64,000 nucleotides of DNA from an uncultured Pelagibacteraceae bacterium (GTDB taxonomy: Bacteria; Pseudomonadota; Alphaproteobacteria; Pelagibacterales; Pelagibacteraceae). Each line of letters starts with the position of its first letter. The first letter of the stretch is position 1. The translations under genes and the position numbers were made by a program. The notes under the pieces were generated by a model that was not told where the DNA came from, ran no database searches, and saw only the letters and a list, made by a program, of their open reading frames with translations. Below, one piece after another: positions 44,417 to 54,966 of this stretch. Location of the stretch: positions 62,001 through 126,000 of the forward strand of contig CACFLJ010000003.1 in assembly GCA_902567045.1 (NCBI GenBank). The letters run 5' to 3'.

Positions 44417-46436
44417 ATTAAAAGTAAACGATATTGATATAGAGGTTGAAGATGGTTTAACAGTTCTACAAGCTTGTGAACAAGCTGGAGCTGAAATACC
44501 AAGATTTTGTTATCATGAAAAACTTTCCATAGCTGGGAATTGTCGAATGTGTTTGGTTGAAATGGAAAAATCTCCAAAACCTATAGCATCGTGTGCAATG
44601 CCTGCAGCTGAAGGTATGGTTATAAAAACAAATACAGAAAAAGTTGAAAAAGCAAGAAAAGGCGTGATGGAGTTTTTACTAGCTAACCATCCTTTGGATT
44701 GTCCTGTTTGTGACCAAGGTGGTGAGTGTGATTTACAGGATCAATCTATGTTTTATGGAATTGATAAATCAAGATTTAAAGAGAATAAAAGATATGTACC
44801 TGAAAAATATATGGGACCATTAATAAAAACCCAAATGACAAGATGTATTCATTGTACTAGATGTATAAGATTTGCTACAGAAGTAGCAGGTGTACCCGAG
44901 TTAGGTGCAATTGGCCGAGGAGAAAACATGGAAATCACAACTTATTTGGAGAAATCAATGGAGTCCGAAATGTCAGCAAATGTAATAGACTTGTGTCCTG
45001 TAGGCGCCTTAACTTCTAAACCTTATGTTTTTGAGGCTAGACCATGGGAACTAAAAAAAACAGAAACTATAGATGTAATGGATGCTATTGGGTCAAACAT
45101 TAGAGTGGATACTTATGATTGGGAAGTAAAAAGGGTATTACCAAGAATTAATGAGGAAATTAATGAAGAGTGGATTTCTGATAAAACAAGATACGCATGT
45201 GATGGTTTAAAAAATCAAAGATTAGACACTCCATTTATAAAAATTAATGGAAATTTTGAAGAAATAAGTTGGCAAGATGCATACAATAAAATTAAAGAAA
45301 AAATTTTAAAAACATCACAAGATAAAATAGTTGGTTTAACTGGTGACATGACAAACATGGAAACTATTTTTGCTGTTAAAAACCTATTTCAAAAAACATT
45401 AAATTCTAGTTATTTAGATTGTAGAGCTAAACATACTTACATAAATTTTGAAAACAGAAGTAATTATTTGTTTAATTCTAGCATAGAAGGGATTGAAGAA
45501 AGTGATCTTATATTACTAATAGGCACAAACCCAAGATTTGAGGCAACTATATTAAACTCAAGAATAAGAAAAACTTATTTAAAAAATAAAACTGAAATAT
45601 TTTCTTTAGAGGATATGGGTGATTTAACTTATCCTTATACAGTTTTAGAAAATAATTCAAAAGTAATTGATAAAATTATCAAAAATGAACACAATCTCTC
45701 AAACAAAATTGCCAGTGCAGAAAAACCTATAATTATCTTAGGTCAATCTATTTTAAATAGTAATAATGGTGCATATATATTTGAAGAGTTAAAAAAGTAT
45801 TTAACTAGTATTAATAAAATCTGTGATAATTGGAATGCTTTAAATATTTTATCAATTGATGCATCAGCTGTTGGTTCTTATGATTTAGGCATTTTTTCCT
45901 CAAATGATGGAAGTAATAAAACACTTAAAAAAATTGAAGATGGTGAAGCAGAAGTTATTTTTTTATTAGGTCAAGACAATCTTAAAATTAAAAAAAGTAA
46001 TGAATTTATAATTTATATTGGAAGTCACGGTGATAAGGGTGCAGATATGGCAGATCTTATATTGCCTGGAGCTGCATATACTGAACAGGATGGTTATTTC
46101 ACTAACCTAGAAGGAAAGCTTCAAAAAGCATATAAAGCTTCTTATCCTCCAGGAGAAGCTAAAGAAGATTGGCAAATAATTAATGAATTATCTTCTTCTA
46201 TCCAAGGAAATCTTCTATTTAGTAATAAAGATGAACTACTAAAAAATATGCAAAACCATTTAAATAATGAAAATATTAAAAATTTTGAAGTTCCTAAATA
46301 TAATTTGAAAGATGAAAAAATATTAGTTGAAGATATTGATTATTACTATTCTAATACTATTGCTCGTGCATCCAAAACAATGTCAGAGTGTAGATATGCA
46401 AGAGCTAATTTGAAAAACACTGGAACTGAGGGTTAA
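44409..46436 (+). CDS. nuoG: NADH-quinone oxidoreductase subunit G
   Basis: 675 residues, 75-kDa subunit. N-terminal [2Fe-2S] ferredoxin domain ([20 protein letters not shown]), His-Cys3 N5 cluster ([20 protein letters not shown]), N4 cluster ([28 protein letters not shown]), then a degenerate molybdopterin-oxidoreductase-like domain. The second half is AT-rich in codon use and less conserved, as usual. Its stop overlaps the nuoH start. Confidence 0.96.
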   Translation: MPKLKVNDIDIEVEDGLTVLQACEQAGAEIPRFCYHEKLSIAGNCRMCLVEMEKSPKPIASCAMPAAEGMVIKTNTEKVEKARKGVMEFLLANHPLDCPVCDQGGECDLQDQSMFYGIDKSRFKENKRYVPEKYMGPLIKTQMTRCIHCTRCIRFATEVAGVPELGAIGRGENMEITTYLEKSMESEMSANVIDLCPVGALTSKPYVFEARPWELKKTETIDVMDAIGSNIRVDTYDWEVKRVLPRINEEINEEWISDKTRYACDGLKNQRLDTPFIKINGNFEEISWQDAYNKIKEKILKTSQDKIVGLTGDMTNMETIFAVKNLFQKTLNSSYLDCRAKHTYINFENRSNYLFNSSIEGIEESDLILLIGTNPRFEATILNSRIRKTYLKNKTEIFSLEDMGDLTYPYTVLENNSKVIDKIIKNEHNLSNKIASAEKPIIILGQSILNSNNGAYIFEELKKYLTSINKICDNWNALNILSIDASAVGSYDLGIFSSNDGSNKTLKKIEDGEAEVIFLLGQDNLKIKKSNEFIIYIGSHGDKGADMADLILPGAAYTEQDGYFTNLEGKLQKAYKASYPPGEAKEDWQIINELSSSIQGNLLFSNKDELLKNMQNHLNNENIKNFEVPKYNLKDEKILVEDIDYYYSNTIARASKTMSECRYARANLKNTGTEG

Positions 46437-47437
46437 TGGACTCTTATTTTTCAATATTATTTACTGAAGTTTATAAAATTTTATTTTTATTAGTACCTGT
46501 TTTAGTATCTGTGGCAATGATAGTTTGGCTTGATAGAAGAGTTTGGGCCTTTGTTCAAAAAAGGAGGGGACCCAATGTTGTTGGCCCGTTCGGTTTATTT
46601 CAATCACTAGCAGATGCATTAAAATATATATTTAAAGAAATAATAATACCTGCAAGTTCAAACAAACTTGTGTTTGTATTAGCTCCTGTTGTTACAATGA
46701 CTTTAGCATTAATATCATGGGCTGTAATACCATTTGGCGAAGATTTTGTTCTAGCCGACATCAATGTTGGTATTTTATATCTTTTCGCAGTTTCATCATT
46801 AGGTGTATATGGAATAATTATGGGAGGATGGGCCTCCAATTCTAAATACCCTTTTTTAGGTGCAATCAGGTCTGCTGCGCAAATGGTTTCATACGAAGTT
46901 TCAATAGGAGTTATAATTATCAACGTTCTATTATGTGTTGGATCTTTAAACCTAAGTGACATCGTTATGGCACAACAAAATTTATGGTTTGTAATTCCTT
47001 TGTTTCCTATGTTTGTAATTTTTTTTATTTCTGCACTAGCAGAAACAAATCGTCCTCCATTTGATTTACCAGAAGCAGAAGCAGAATTAGTGGCAGGATA
47101 TCAAACTGAATATTCAGGCATGATGTATGCTATGTTTTGGTTAGGAGAGTATGCAAATATTTTGTTAATGTGTGCAATGGGAGCAGTTTTATTTTTGGGT
47201 GGCTGGTTATCTCCAATAGATATCTTCCCATTTAATGCGATTCCAGGTCCATTTTGGTTAATCTTTAAAATATTATTTTTATTTATTTTATTTGCGTTAG
47301 TTAAAGCAACTGTTCCAAGATACAGATATGATCAATTAATGAAGCTTGGATGGAAGATATTTCTCCCATTTTCACTGTTTTATGTTGTTTTAACTTCAAG
47401 TTTTTTACTATATTTTGATTTACTACCAGGGAAATAA
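46436..47437 (+). CDS. nuoH: NADH-quinone oxidoreductase subunit H
   Basis: 333 residues, eight membrane helices, ND1 type. Signatures: [31 protein letters not shown] and [31 protein letters not shown]. It contributes to the quinone channel and links the arms. The stop is followed directly by nuoI. Confidence 0.97.
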   Translation: MDSYFSILFTEVYKILFLLVPVLVSVAMIVWLDRRVWAFVQKRRGPNVVGPFGLFQSLADALKYIFKEIIIPASSNKLVFVLAPVVTMTLALISWAVIPFGEDFVLADINVGILYLFAVSSLGVYGIIMGGWASNSKYPFLGAIRSAAQMVSYEVSIGVIIINVLLCVGSLNLSDIVMAQQNLWFVIPLFPMFVIFFISALAETNRPPFDLPEAEAELVAGYQTEYSGMMYAMFWLGEYANILLMCAMGAVLFLGGWLSPIDIFPFNAIPGPFWLIFKILFLFILFALVKATVPRYRYDQLMKLGWKIFLPFSLFYVVLTSSFLLYFDLLPGK

Positions 47438-47923
47438 ATGAAAATTTCAAGATTATTAAAAACTATATTCATGATTGATTTTGTGACTGGTTTATTAATT
47501 GCAATAAAAGAGATTTTTAAAGCAAAAAAGACAATTAATTATCCTTTTGAAAAGGGATCTTTAGGAACAAGGTCTAGAGGGGAGCACGCTCTTAGAAGAT
47601 ATCCTAACGGTGAAGAAAGATGCATAGCATGTAAGCTTTGTGAAGCTGTATGTCCTGCTCAAGCAATTACAATAGAATCTAAAGAAAGAGATGATGGAAG
47701 TAGAAAAACTGTAAGATATGACATTGATATGCTTAAGTGCATATACTGTGGACTTTGTGAGGAGTCTTGTCCTGTAGATGCGATTGTCCAAGGTCCAAAT
47801 TTTGAATTTGCAACAGAGTCTAGAGAAGAGCTTTATTATACAAAAGAAAAACTCTTGGAAAATGGAGATAGGTGGGAAAACATTTTAGCTGCTAACATAA
47901 AGGCTGATAGTTCTCACAGGTAA
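47438..47923 (+). CDS. nuoI: NADH-quinone oxidoreductase subunit I
   Basis: 161 residues. Two [4Fe-4S] motifs of the 8-Fe ferredoxin type: [16 protein letters not shown] and [16 protein letters not shown]. The N-terminus has an amphipathic helix and the [16 protein letters not shown] block. Transfers electrons from the N4/N5 chain to N2. Abuts nuoH. Confidence 0.97.
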   Translation: MKISRLLKTIFMIDFVTGLLIAIKEIFKAKKTINYPFEKGSLGTRSRGEHALRRYPNGEERCIACKLCEAVCPAQAITIESKERDDGSRKTVRYDIDMLKCIYCGLCEESCPVDAIVQGPNFEFATESREELYYTKEKLLENGDRWENILAANIKADSSHR

Positions 47924-47927
47924 TCTT

Positions 47928-48563
47928 ATGATTGCACATTCAGTTTTTTTTTATATTTTCTCATTAATAGCTATTGTTTCTGCACTCATGGTAACAGTCT
48001 CAAAAAATACAGTTCACTCAGTATTTTTTTTAATCTTAGATTTCATTAGTATATCTTGTTTGTTCATCATGATAGGTGCAGAATTTTTGGGCATGATAAT
48101 GCTTATAGTTTATGTTGGAGCGGTTGCAGTTTTATTTTTATTTGTTGTGATGATGTTAAATGTAGCCGAACAAAAGGGTCAATGGTTTAGTTCAAGATGG
48201 GATGGTGGAACCCATATTCCAATTGGTTTATTAGTTAGTTTAATTATTTTCTTTGAACTTATAATTGTAATTGGAGGATGGAAATATAAACCCGATTTAT
48301 TAAATAGTCTTTCAGTAAATATATCTTCTGATGTCACAAACACTAGATCTATTGGAAATGTTTTATACACAGACTACATACTTTTGTTTCAAATTTCGGG
48401 AATGATATTGCTGGTTGCTATGATAGGAGCAATTGTTTTAACCTTCAGGGAAAGAGCTGGAGTTAAAAGACAAAGTTATGTTAAGCAAATTTCTAGAGAA
48501 AGAGATGAGGGTGTTGACTTAGTTCACGTCGAGAAAAACAAAGGAGTTAAAATAGATGCTTAG
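47928..48563 (+). CDS. nuoJ: NADH-quinone oxidoreductase subunit J
   Basis: 211 residues, ND6 type, five membrane helices with the conserved [28 protein letters not shown] stretch (pi-bulge helix). A charged C-terminal tail of about 35 residues follows. Membrane arm proton path. Overlaps nuoK by 8 nt. Confidence 0.95.
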   Translation: MIAHSVFFYIFSLIAIVSALMVTVSKNTVHSVFFLILDFISISCLFIMIGAEFLGMIMLIVYVGAVAVLFLFVVMMLNVAEQKGQWFSSRWDGGTHIPIGLLVSLIIFFELIIVIGGWKYKPDLLNSLSVNISSDVTNTRSIGNVLYTDYILLFQISGMILLVAMIGAIVLTFRERAGVKRQSYVKQISRERDEGVDLVHVEKNKGVKIDA

Positions 48564-48867
48564 CATAGGTTTAGGACATTATTTAACATTAGCTGCAATT
48601 ATATTTACTATTGGTATTGTTGGAATTTTTCTAAATAGAAAAAATGTAATAGTTATTTTAATGAGTATTGAGTTAATTTTGCTTGCAGTAAACATAAACC
48701 TTGTTGCCTTTTCAATATTTATCAATGATTTAAGTGGACAAATATTTACTCTATTTATTTTAACAGTTGCTGCTGCTGAGGCCGCTATCGGATTAGCCAT
48801 AATTGTAGTTTATTTTAGAAATTCAGACACAATAAGAGTTGAAGAGATTAAAAATTTAAAAGGATAA
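48556..48867 (+). CDS. nuoK: NADH-quinone oxidoreductase subunit K
   Basis: 103 residues, ND4L type, three membrane helices. The conserved [21 protein letters not shown] with the membrane Glu and the [20 protein letters not shown] helix with the second Glu are present, both needed for proton translocation in other species. Starts within the nuoJ end. Confidence 0.97.
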   Translation: MLSIGLGHYLTLAAIIFTIGIVGIFLNRKNVIVILMSIELILLAVNINLVAFSIFINDLSGQIFTLFILTVAAAEAAIGLAIIVVYFRNSDTIRVEEIKNLKG

Positions 48868-48868
48868 A

Positions 48869-50782
48869 ATGGAATACCTAATTTTATTTCTACCTCTAAT
48901 AGGAGCTGTGATTAGTGGTTTTTTTGGAAAGAAATTAGGAGACAAAAATTCTCAAATTTTGACAAGTTCGTTTGTGAGTATTTCAGCAATACTCTCTTTA
49001 CTTGTTTTGTACAAAGTTATTAGTTCAGATTATTCAAACAATCTTGTTATAGCTACTTGGATCAATTCTGGAACATTAAATGTTAACTGGTCAATAAAAA
49101 TTGATGCTTTATCAGCAGTTATGTTTGTTGTAGTAAATTTTGTTTCAGCTTTGGTGCATATTTATTCAATTGGTTACATGTCACACGATCCTCATAAAAC
49201 AAGATTCATGGCATATTTGTCTTTATTTACTTTTGCAATGTTAACTTTAGTAAGTTCAGATAATTTTATTCAACTATTTTTTGGTTGGGAAGGTGTAGGC
49301 TTATGCTCATATTTTTTAATTGGTTTTTGGTTTAAAAAAGAAAGTGCAAACAGGGCAGCAATAAAAGCCTTTGTTGTTAATAGAGTTGGTGACTTTGGTT
49401 TGGCGCTTGGAATTTTTCTGATTTTTTATATTTTTGGTACAGTCAATTATGACGAGGTTTTTGAACAAATTCCAAATGTTTTAGATAAAAAAATAAATTT
49501 CATTGGTATTAATATAGAAATTATTGATTTGATTTGTTTGCTTTTATTAATTGGAGCAATGGGTAAATCAGCTCAATTTTTATTACATACTTGGTTGCCT
49601 GATGCTATGGAGGGCCCAACACCAGTATCCGCATTAATTCATGCAGCAACAATGGTAACAGCAGGGGTATTTCTGATTGTTAGATGCTCACCTATATATG
49701 AATACTCTCCATTAGCTCTCACAGTTATAACCATAATTGGAATGACTACTGCTTTCTTTGCAGCAACAGTTGCACTTGTTCAAAACGATATAAAAAAAAT
49801 TATTGCTTATTCTACTTGTAGTCAATTGGGCTATATGTTTTTTGCAGCTGGAGTAGGTGCTTACAATGTTGCGATGTTTCATCTATTTACACATGCTTTT
49901 TTTAAAGCTTTGCTATTTTTAGGAGCTGGTGCTGTAATTCATTCATTTCATGAAGAACAAGATATAAATAAAATGGGTGGAGTTATAAAGAAACTCCCAT
50001 ACACATATGTATTAATGCTAATAGGAACTCTTGCTTTAACAGGTTTTCCTTTTTTATCAGGTTTCTATTCTAAAGATGCAATAATAGAATTTGCGTACTT
50101 AAGTGGGAATGGAGTTGGAATGCTTGCAGCTTTTGTAGGTATTGTTACAGCTTTATTAACATCAATTTATTCCTGGAGACTTATATTTAAAACATTCCAT
50201 GGTAATTTTAATAATAAAAAACTTAGTATTGATAAAGTACACGAGTCTCCTTTTGTTATGATTGCTCCTTTAATTATCTTAGCAATAGGAGCTATTTTTG
50301 CTGGTATGGCCTTTAAAGGTTTGTTTATAGGTCATGAGATAGCATATGAATTTTGGGGTAAATCTATAAAGTTTTTAGAACCACTAAGCACAGATCATCC
50401 ACCAATGTGGTTTTTGTTTTCAACGCCTATACTTGTTACTTCTGCAATTCCATTTTCTTATTATTTATATTTAAAAAACACAAACATAGTAAATGGACTG
50501 AAAGAAATGAATGAACCAATTTATCAATTTCTAGTTAAGAAATGGTATTTCGATGAAATGTACGATTATTTATTCGTCAATCCTTCAAAAAAAATTGGAA
50601 AGTTTTTATGGAAAAAAGTTGATGGATCAATAATAGATAAATTTGGTCCTGATGGGATTTCAAGTGTGATTAAAAATTTATCAATTAAAGCAGTCAAATT
50701 TCAATCTGGATTTATTTATCAATATGCATTTGTTATGTTGATTGGATTTTCAGTTTTACTAACAATACTGATATTAAACTAA
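48869..50782 (+). CDS. nuoL: NADH-quinone oxidoreductase subunit L
   Basis: 637 residues, ND5 antiporter-like subunit. Conserved blocks: HIYSIGYMSHDPHKTRFMAYLSLFTF, GWEGVGLCSYFLIGFWF, LPDAMEGPTPVSALIHAATMVTAGVFLIVR and AYSTCSQLGYMFFAAGVG. The C-terminal lateral helix region is present. Distal proton channel. Confidence 0.97.
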   Translation: MEYLILFLPLIGAVISGFFGKKLGDKNSQILTSSFVSISAILSLLVLYKVISSDYSNNLVIATWINSGTLNVNWSIKIDALSAVMFVVVNFVSALVHIYSIGYMSHDPHKTRFMAYLSLFTFAMLTLVSSDNFIQLFFGWEGVGLCSYFLIGFWFKKESANRAAIKAFVVNRVGDFGLALGIFLIFYIFGTVNYDEVFEQIPNVLDKKINFIGINIEIIDLICLLLLIGAMGKSAQFLLHTWLPDAMEGPTPVSALIHAATMVTAGVFLIVRCSPIYEYSPLALTVITIIGMTTAFFAATVALVQNDIKKIIAYSTCSQLGYMFFAAGVGAYNVAMFHLFTHAFFKALLFLGAGAVIHSFHEEQDINKMGGVIKKLPYTYVLMLIGTLALTGFPFLSGFYSKDAIIEFAYLSGNGVGMLAAFVGIVTALLTSIYSWRLIFKTFHGNFNNKKLSIDKVHESPFVMIAPLIILAIGAIFAGMAFKGLFIGHEIAYEFWGKSIKFLEPLSTDHPPMWFLFSTPILVTSAIPFSYYLYLKNTNIVNGLKEMNEPIYQFLVKKWYFDEMYDYLFVNPSKKIGKFLWKKVDGSIIDKFGPDGISSVIKNLSIKAVKFQSGFIYQYAFVMLIGFSVLLTILILN

Positions 50783-52278
50783 TGAACTTTCCAATTTTAT
50801 CGTCCTTAATTTTGCTACCTACAATAGGTGCTTTATTTATATTATTCACAAAATCATCAAGTGGAAAATATCAAAGTTCCAAATATGTAGCTTTATTTAT
50901 TTCTTTAGCGAATTTTTTATTATCTTTATATCTTTGGTATGTCTTTGACAAAAATTCAGTAGACTTTCAGTTTGTAGAAAATAGAGAATGGTTATCAGGA
51001 TTTATAAACTATAAAGTTGGAATAGATGGTATTTCAATTTTATTTGTAATATTAACAACTTTCATAACTCCAATTTGCATTATTTCTGTTAATGCTACAA
51101 TTACAAATAGGCTTAAGGATTTCTTAATTGCCATATTAATAATGGAAACATTTATGATTGGTGTTTTCTGCTCACTTGATCTAGTAGTATTTTATTTATT
51201 TTTTGAGGCAGGTCTTATACCAATGTTTTTAATAATTGGTATTTGGGGTGGAGAAAGAAGAGTCTATTCGGCTTTTAAATTTTTTCTGTACACTTTATTA
51301 GGATCAGTTCTTATGTTGGTTGCTATTATTTCAATTTATTGGATAACAGGAACCACTGATGTTGAAAAACTTTATGAACTTGGCATAAAGACTGAATATC
51401 AAAATTTATTATGGTTAGCATTTTTCAGTTCTTTTGCAGTTAAAACTCCTATGTGGCCAGTACATACGTGGCTGCCAGATGCTCATGTAGAAGCTCCAAC
51501 TGTTGGATCTGTATTACTAGCAGCAATATTGCTTAAAATGGCTGGATATGGATTTATTAGATTTTCGCTAGGATTATTTCCTATAGCTTCTGAAAATTTC
51601 ACAATGTTAGTTTATATCTTAAGTTTAATTGCAATTATTTACACATCTCTTGTTGCTTTGATGCAGGAAGATATAAAAAAACTCATAGCATACTCTTCAG
51701 TTGCACATATGGGGTTTGTAACATTAGGTATCTTCACAATGACCCAACAAGGTATTGAGGGAAGTATTTTCCAAATGATTAGTCATGGACTTGTATCTGC
51801 TGCACTTTTCTTGAGTGTTGGAGTTATTTATGAAAGGCATCATACAAGACTAATAAATAAATATGGCGGTTTAGTTTCCATAATGCCAAGATATGCAATT
51901 GTTTTCATGGTATTCACACTAGGAGCACTAGGACTACCTGGAACAACAGGTTTTATTGGAGAATTTTTAATTTTAATGGGTGCATTTGAGAAAAATATCC
52001 TAGTAGCGATGATTGCAAGTTTGGGAGTAATTTTAGGAGCAGCATATATGCTGTGGCTATTTAAAAGGGTTGTTTTCGGCGAAATTAATAATCAAGAGCT
52101 TAAAAGCATGAAAGATTTAAAAACTTTTGAAATTATCACTTTATCAGCTTTAATAATACCAATTTTATTTTTTGGTTTTTATCCAGAGCCTTTAATGAAT
52201 TCAATTGAAGCATCAGTCGAGAATACTTTAAACATGTACAACTTTGACTTAATTAACAACCTTGCATCAAAAGACTAA
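50782..52278 (+). CDS. nuoM: NADH-quinone oxidoreductase subunit M
   Basis: 498 residues, ND4 type, about fourteen helices. Conserved FFEAGLIPMFLIIGIWGG, HTWLPDAHVEAPTVGSVLLAAILLKMAGYG and AYSSVAHMGFVTLGIF. One-nt overlaps with nuoL and nuoN. Confidence 0.97.
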   Translation: MNFPILSSLILLPTIGALFILFTKSSSGKYQSSKYVALFISLANFLLSLYLWYVFDKNSVDFQFVENREWLSGFINYKVGIDGISILFVILTTFITPICIISVNATITNRLKDFLIAILIMETFMIGVFCSLDLVVFYLFFEAGLIPMFLIIGIWGGERRVYSAFKFFLYTLLGSVLMLVAIISIYWITGTTDVEKLYELGIKTEYQNLLWLAFFSSFAVKTPMWPVHTWLPDAHVEAPTVGSVLLAAILLKMAGYGFIRFSLGLFPIASENFTMLVYILSLIAIIYTSLVALMQEDIKKLIAYSSVAHMGFVTLGIFTMTQQGIEGSIFQMISHGLVSAALFLSVGVIYERHHTRLINKYGGLVSIMPRYAIVFMVFTLGALGLPGTTGFIGEFLILMGAFEKNILVAMIASLGVILGAAYMLWLFKRVVFGEINNQELKSMKDLKTFEIITLSALIIPILFFGFYPEPLMNSIEASVENTLNMYNFDLINNLASKD

Positions 52279-53693
52279 TGGAAAATTTTCAATATATATT
52301 ACCTGAAATCTTCATATCTGCATCTATAATGCTATTTTTATTATTTGGAGTTTTCAAAAAAAATAGCGCAAATTTAATTTATAATTTATCTACTATATCT
52401 TTAGTTATTTTATTGGCATTAATTATAAATCTCAGCTCATTCAATAAAATTTATTTATTCAATAGTTCGTATTTAATAGATAACTTATCAAATTACATGA
52501 AGATAATACTCGTAGGTTCTGGAATTTTTGTAATGTTAACTGGATCAAGATATATCCAAGTGATTAATTTAAATAAAATTGAATATCCCATTCTTATTTT
52601 GAGTAGTATTTTGGGAATGATGATAATGATAAGTTCAAATGATTTAATTGTTTTTTACATGGGACTTGAACTTCAATCTTTAGCTCTGTATGTTCTTGCA
52701 TCGTTCAATAGAGACAACTTGCTCTCCACAGAGTCCGGACTTAAATATTTTGTTCTTAGCGCATTATCATCGGGTTTGCTCTTATATGGATGTTCATTAA
52801 CTTATGGATTTTCTGAAAGTACGAATTTTGATCAAATACTAATAAATTCTACCGAATTTAACTATGGTACCACCTTTGGGATAGTCTTTATTTTAGTCGG
52901 TCTTGCTTTTAAAATATCAGCTGTACCATTCCATATGTGGGCACCAGATGTTTATCAGGGCTCTCCAACATCTGTAACTCTATTTTTTGCTATACTTCCA
53001 AAAATAGCTGCGCTCGCTGTATTCATTAAGTTTTTATACACACCTTTTGCTAATATGAATGATCAGTGGCAAACTATTATTGTGTTTATTTCAATAGCTT
53101 CAATGATACTTGGTGCTGTGGCAGCCATAGGTCAAAAAAACTTAAAAAGATTAATTGCTTATAGTTCAATCAGTCATATGGGTTATGCGTTGGCTGGATT
53201 AGCAACAGTTAGTAACCAAGGAATACAAAGTTCTATTACTTATATATCTATTTATTTGGTAATGAATTTAGCCTTTTTTAGCTGCTTATTTATGCTTAAG
53301 AGAAATGATAAATATTATGAAAATATAGAGGATTTATCTGGGCTTTCTAAAAAACATCCAATTTTATCTTTCTCATTATTAATAGTTTTATTTTCTTTAG
53401 CTGGAATACCCCCACTAGCAGGCTTCTTTGCAAAATTTTATGTTTTTTTAGCAGTTATAGAACAGTCAATGTATTTTTTAGCAATTGTTGGATTATTAGC
53501 AACTGTAGTTGCAGCTTTTTATTATCTAAGAATTATAAAAATTATATATTTTGATCCAGAAAAAGAAGAATTCGAAACATCTCATAATCTAGGATTAAAA
53601 ATTACCTTGGCTATTTCAACAATATTTATTTTAGCATACTTTATATATCCAAGCGGCATAACAGAAGTAGTATCTAAAATTATTATGATCTAA
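52278..53693 (+). CDS. nuoN: NADH-quinone oxidoreductase subunit N
   Basis: 471 residues, ND2 type. FYMGLELQSLALYVLASFNR, AFKISAVPFHMWAPDVYQGSPTSVTLFFA and AYSSISHMGYALAGLATVS are family signatures. Last complex I subunit; the biotin ligase gene starts in its stop codon (TAATG). Confidence 0.97.
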   Translation: MENFQYILPEIFISASIMLFLLFGVFKKNSANLIYNLSTISLVILLALIINLSSFNKIYLFNSSYLIDNLSNYMKIILVGSGIFVMLTGSRYIQVINLNKIEYPILILSSILGMMIMISSNDLIVFYMGLELQSLALYVLASFNRDNLLSTESGLKYFVLSALSSGLLLYGCSLTYGFSESTNFDQILINSTEFNYGTTFGIVFILVGLAFKISAVPFHMWAPDVYQGSPTSVTLFFAILPKIAALAVFIKFLYTPFANMNDQWQTIIVFISIASMILGAVAAIGQKNLKRLIAYSSISHMGYALAGLATVSNQGIQSSITYISIYLVMNLAFFSCLFMLKRNDKYYENIEDLSGLSKKHPILSFSLLIVLFSLAGIPPLAGFFAKFYVFLAVIEQSMYFLAIVGLLATVVAAFYYLRIIKIIYFDPEKEEFETSHNLGLKITLAISTIFILAYFIYPSGITEVVSKIIMI

Positions 53694-54217
53694 TGAGACT
53701 AAAAAAATATTCATATAAAAAAGTAGGAAGTACTAACAACGTAGCACTCAGATTAATTGAACAAGGAAATCAAAGAGGAATAATTTTAACAGATCAACAA
53801 ACAGAAGGTAAAGGACAAAGAAAAAATATATGGATATCTACTAAAGGTAACCTATTTTTATCGGTCTTCTTTGAAATTGGTAAAAAAATATCTTTATCAA
53901 AAATTATAAATTTAAATTTAAAAATAATTAAAGAAATTATTCATAAAAAAATAAATTCTTTAACTCAAATAAAAAAACCCAACGATATATTAATAAACAA
54001 AAAAAAGGTCTGTGGAATTTTACAAGAGACAATTTTCAGGCAGAATAGAAAATACTTAATTGTCGGAATCGGAATAAATGTTTCAAGTAGTCCAAAAATT
54101 AATAATTATCCCACTACATACTTAAATAATTATTCAAATAAAAAATTAAATAGACTTGAATTGTTTAAAGAATTTAAATCATTGTATGAAAAGAACTTAC
54201 ACTTATTTGGAGTTTAA
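53693..54217 (+). CDS. birA: Short biotin--[acetyl-CoA-carboxylase] ligase
   Basis: 174 residues, catalytic domain only: KVGSTNNVALRLIEQGNQRGIILTDQQTEGKGQRKNIWIS, then KPNDILINKKKVCGILQE and IVGIGINVSSSP. It lacks both the DNA-binding domain of E. coli BirA and the C-terminal SH3-like domain. The biotinoyl-AMP loop reads GKGQRKN where E. coli has GRGRRGR, and KWPND reads KKPND. It attaches biotin to carboxylase carrier proteins. The position between nuoN and coaX is conserved in alphaproteobacteria (established for the group). It overlaps nuoN by 1 nt. Confidence 0.88.
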   Translation: MRLKKYSYKKVGSTNNVALRLIEQGNQRGIILTDQQTEGKGQRKNIWISTKGNLFLSVFFEIGKKISLSKIINLNLKIIKEIIHKKINSLTQIKKPNDILINKKKVCGILQETIFRQNRKYLIVGIGINVSSSPKINNYPTTYLNNYSNKKLNRLELFKEFKSLYEKNLHLFGV

Positions 54218-54220
54218 TAT

Positions 54221-54961
54221 ATGTATTTAATTGGAGATATTGGAAATACTGCAATTAAAATTTGCTTATTTAACAACAATTTAAAATTGATCAAAAATAT
54301 TAAAATATATAAGAAAAATATTAATAAAAAATTTATCAACAAGGAGTTATTATTTTTAAGGAAATATATTTTTAAACTCAGAAAAGTACTCTTTAGTTCG
54401 GTCGTCCCTCATTCTTATAAAATAATAAAAAAAACCATTAAAGAGATCACTAAAATGAATTGTGTTGAATTAAAAAACTGTGATTTAAAAAAATTTATAA
54501 ATATAAAAGTCAATAGAAAACAAATTGGCTCTGATCGTTTAGCTAATGCAATATCAGTAATTGATAATAAGTATAATTATATTATTGTTGATTTTGGAAC
54601 GGCTACAAACTTTGATATAGTTATTAAAAAAGACTATATAGGGGGTGTTTTAGCTCCTGGTGTTGAGCTTTCTCTTAAAAATTTAACTGATAAAGCCTCT
54701 TTAATACCAACAATTAAGCTAGAAAGGACAACAAAAGTCATTGGCAAAAATACCGAAAGTGCTGTAAGAGCTGGTTTTTATCATGGTTATACTGGTTTAA
54801 TTGAAAATATAATCAAACTTATATTAAAACAAACTAGAAGAAAGTTTAAGATTGTACTTACAGGTGGATTTGCGCACTTATTTAAATCATCAATTAAAGG
54901 TATTAAAACAGTTGATAAGGATTTAACAATTAAAGGTATCCTAAAGGTAGCTATTAATTAA
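54221..54961 (+). CDS. coaX: Type III pantothenate kinase
   Basis: 246 residues of the ASKHA fold: phosphate-1 motif GDIGNTAIKICLF at the N-terminus, GSDRLANAIS, IIVDFGTATNFDIV (phosphate 2 region), GGVLAPGVELSLKNLTDKASLIP and LTGGFAHLF. First step of coenzyme A synthesis, usually K+ dependent. It begins 3 nt after birA. Confidence 0.93.
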   Translation: MYLIGDIGNTAIKICLFNNNLKLIKNIKIYKKNINKKFINKELLFLRKYIFKLRKVLFSSVVPHSYKIIKKTIKEITKMNCVELKNCDLKKFINIKVNRKQIGSDRLANAISVIDNKYNYIIVDFGTATNFDIVIKKDYIGGVLAPGVELSLKNLTDKASLIPTIKLERTTKVIGKNTESAVRAGFYHGYTGLIENIIKLILKQTRRKFKIVLTGGFAHLFKSSIKGIKTVDKDLTIKGILKVAIN

Positions 54962-54966
54962 AAAAT

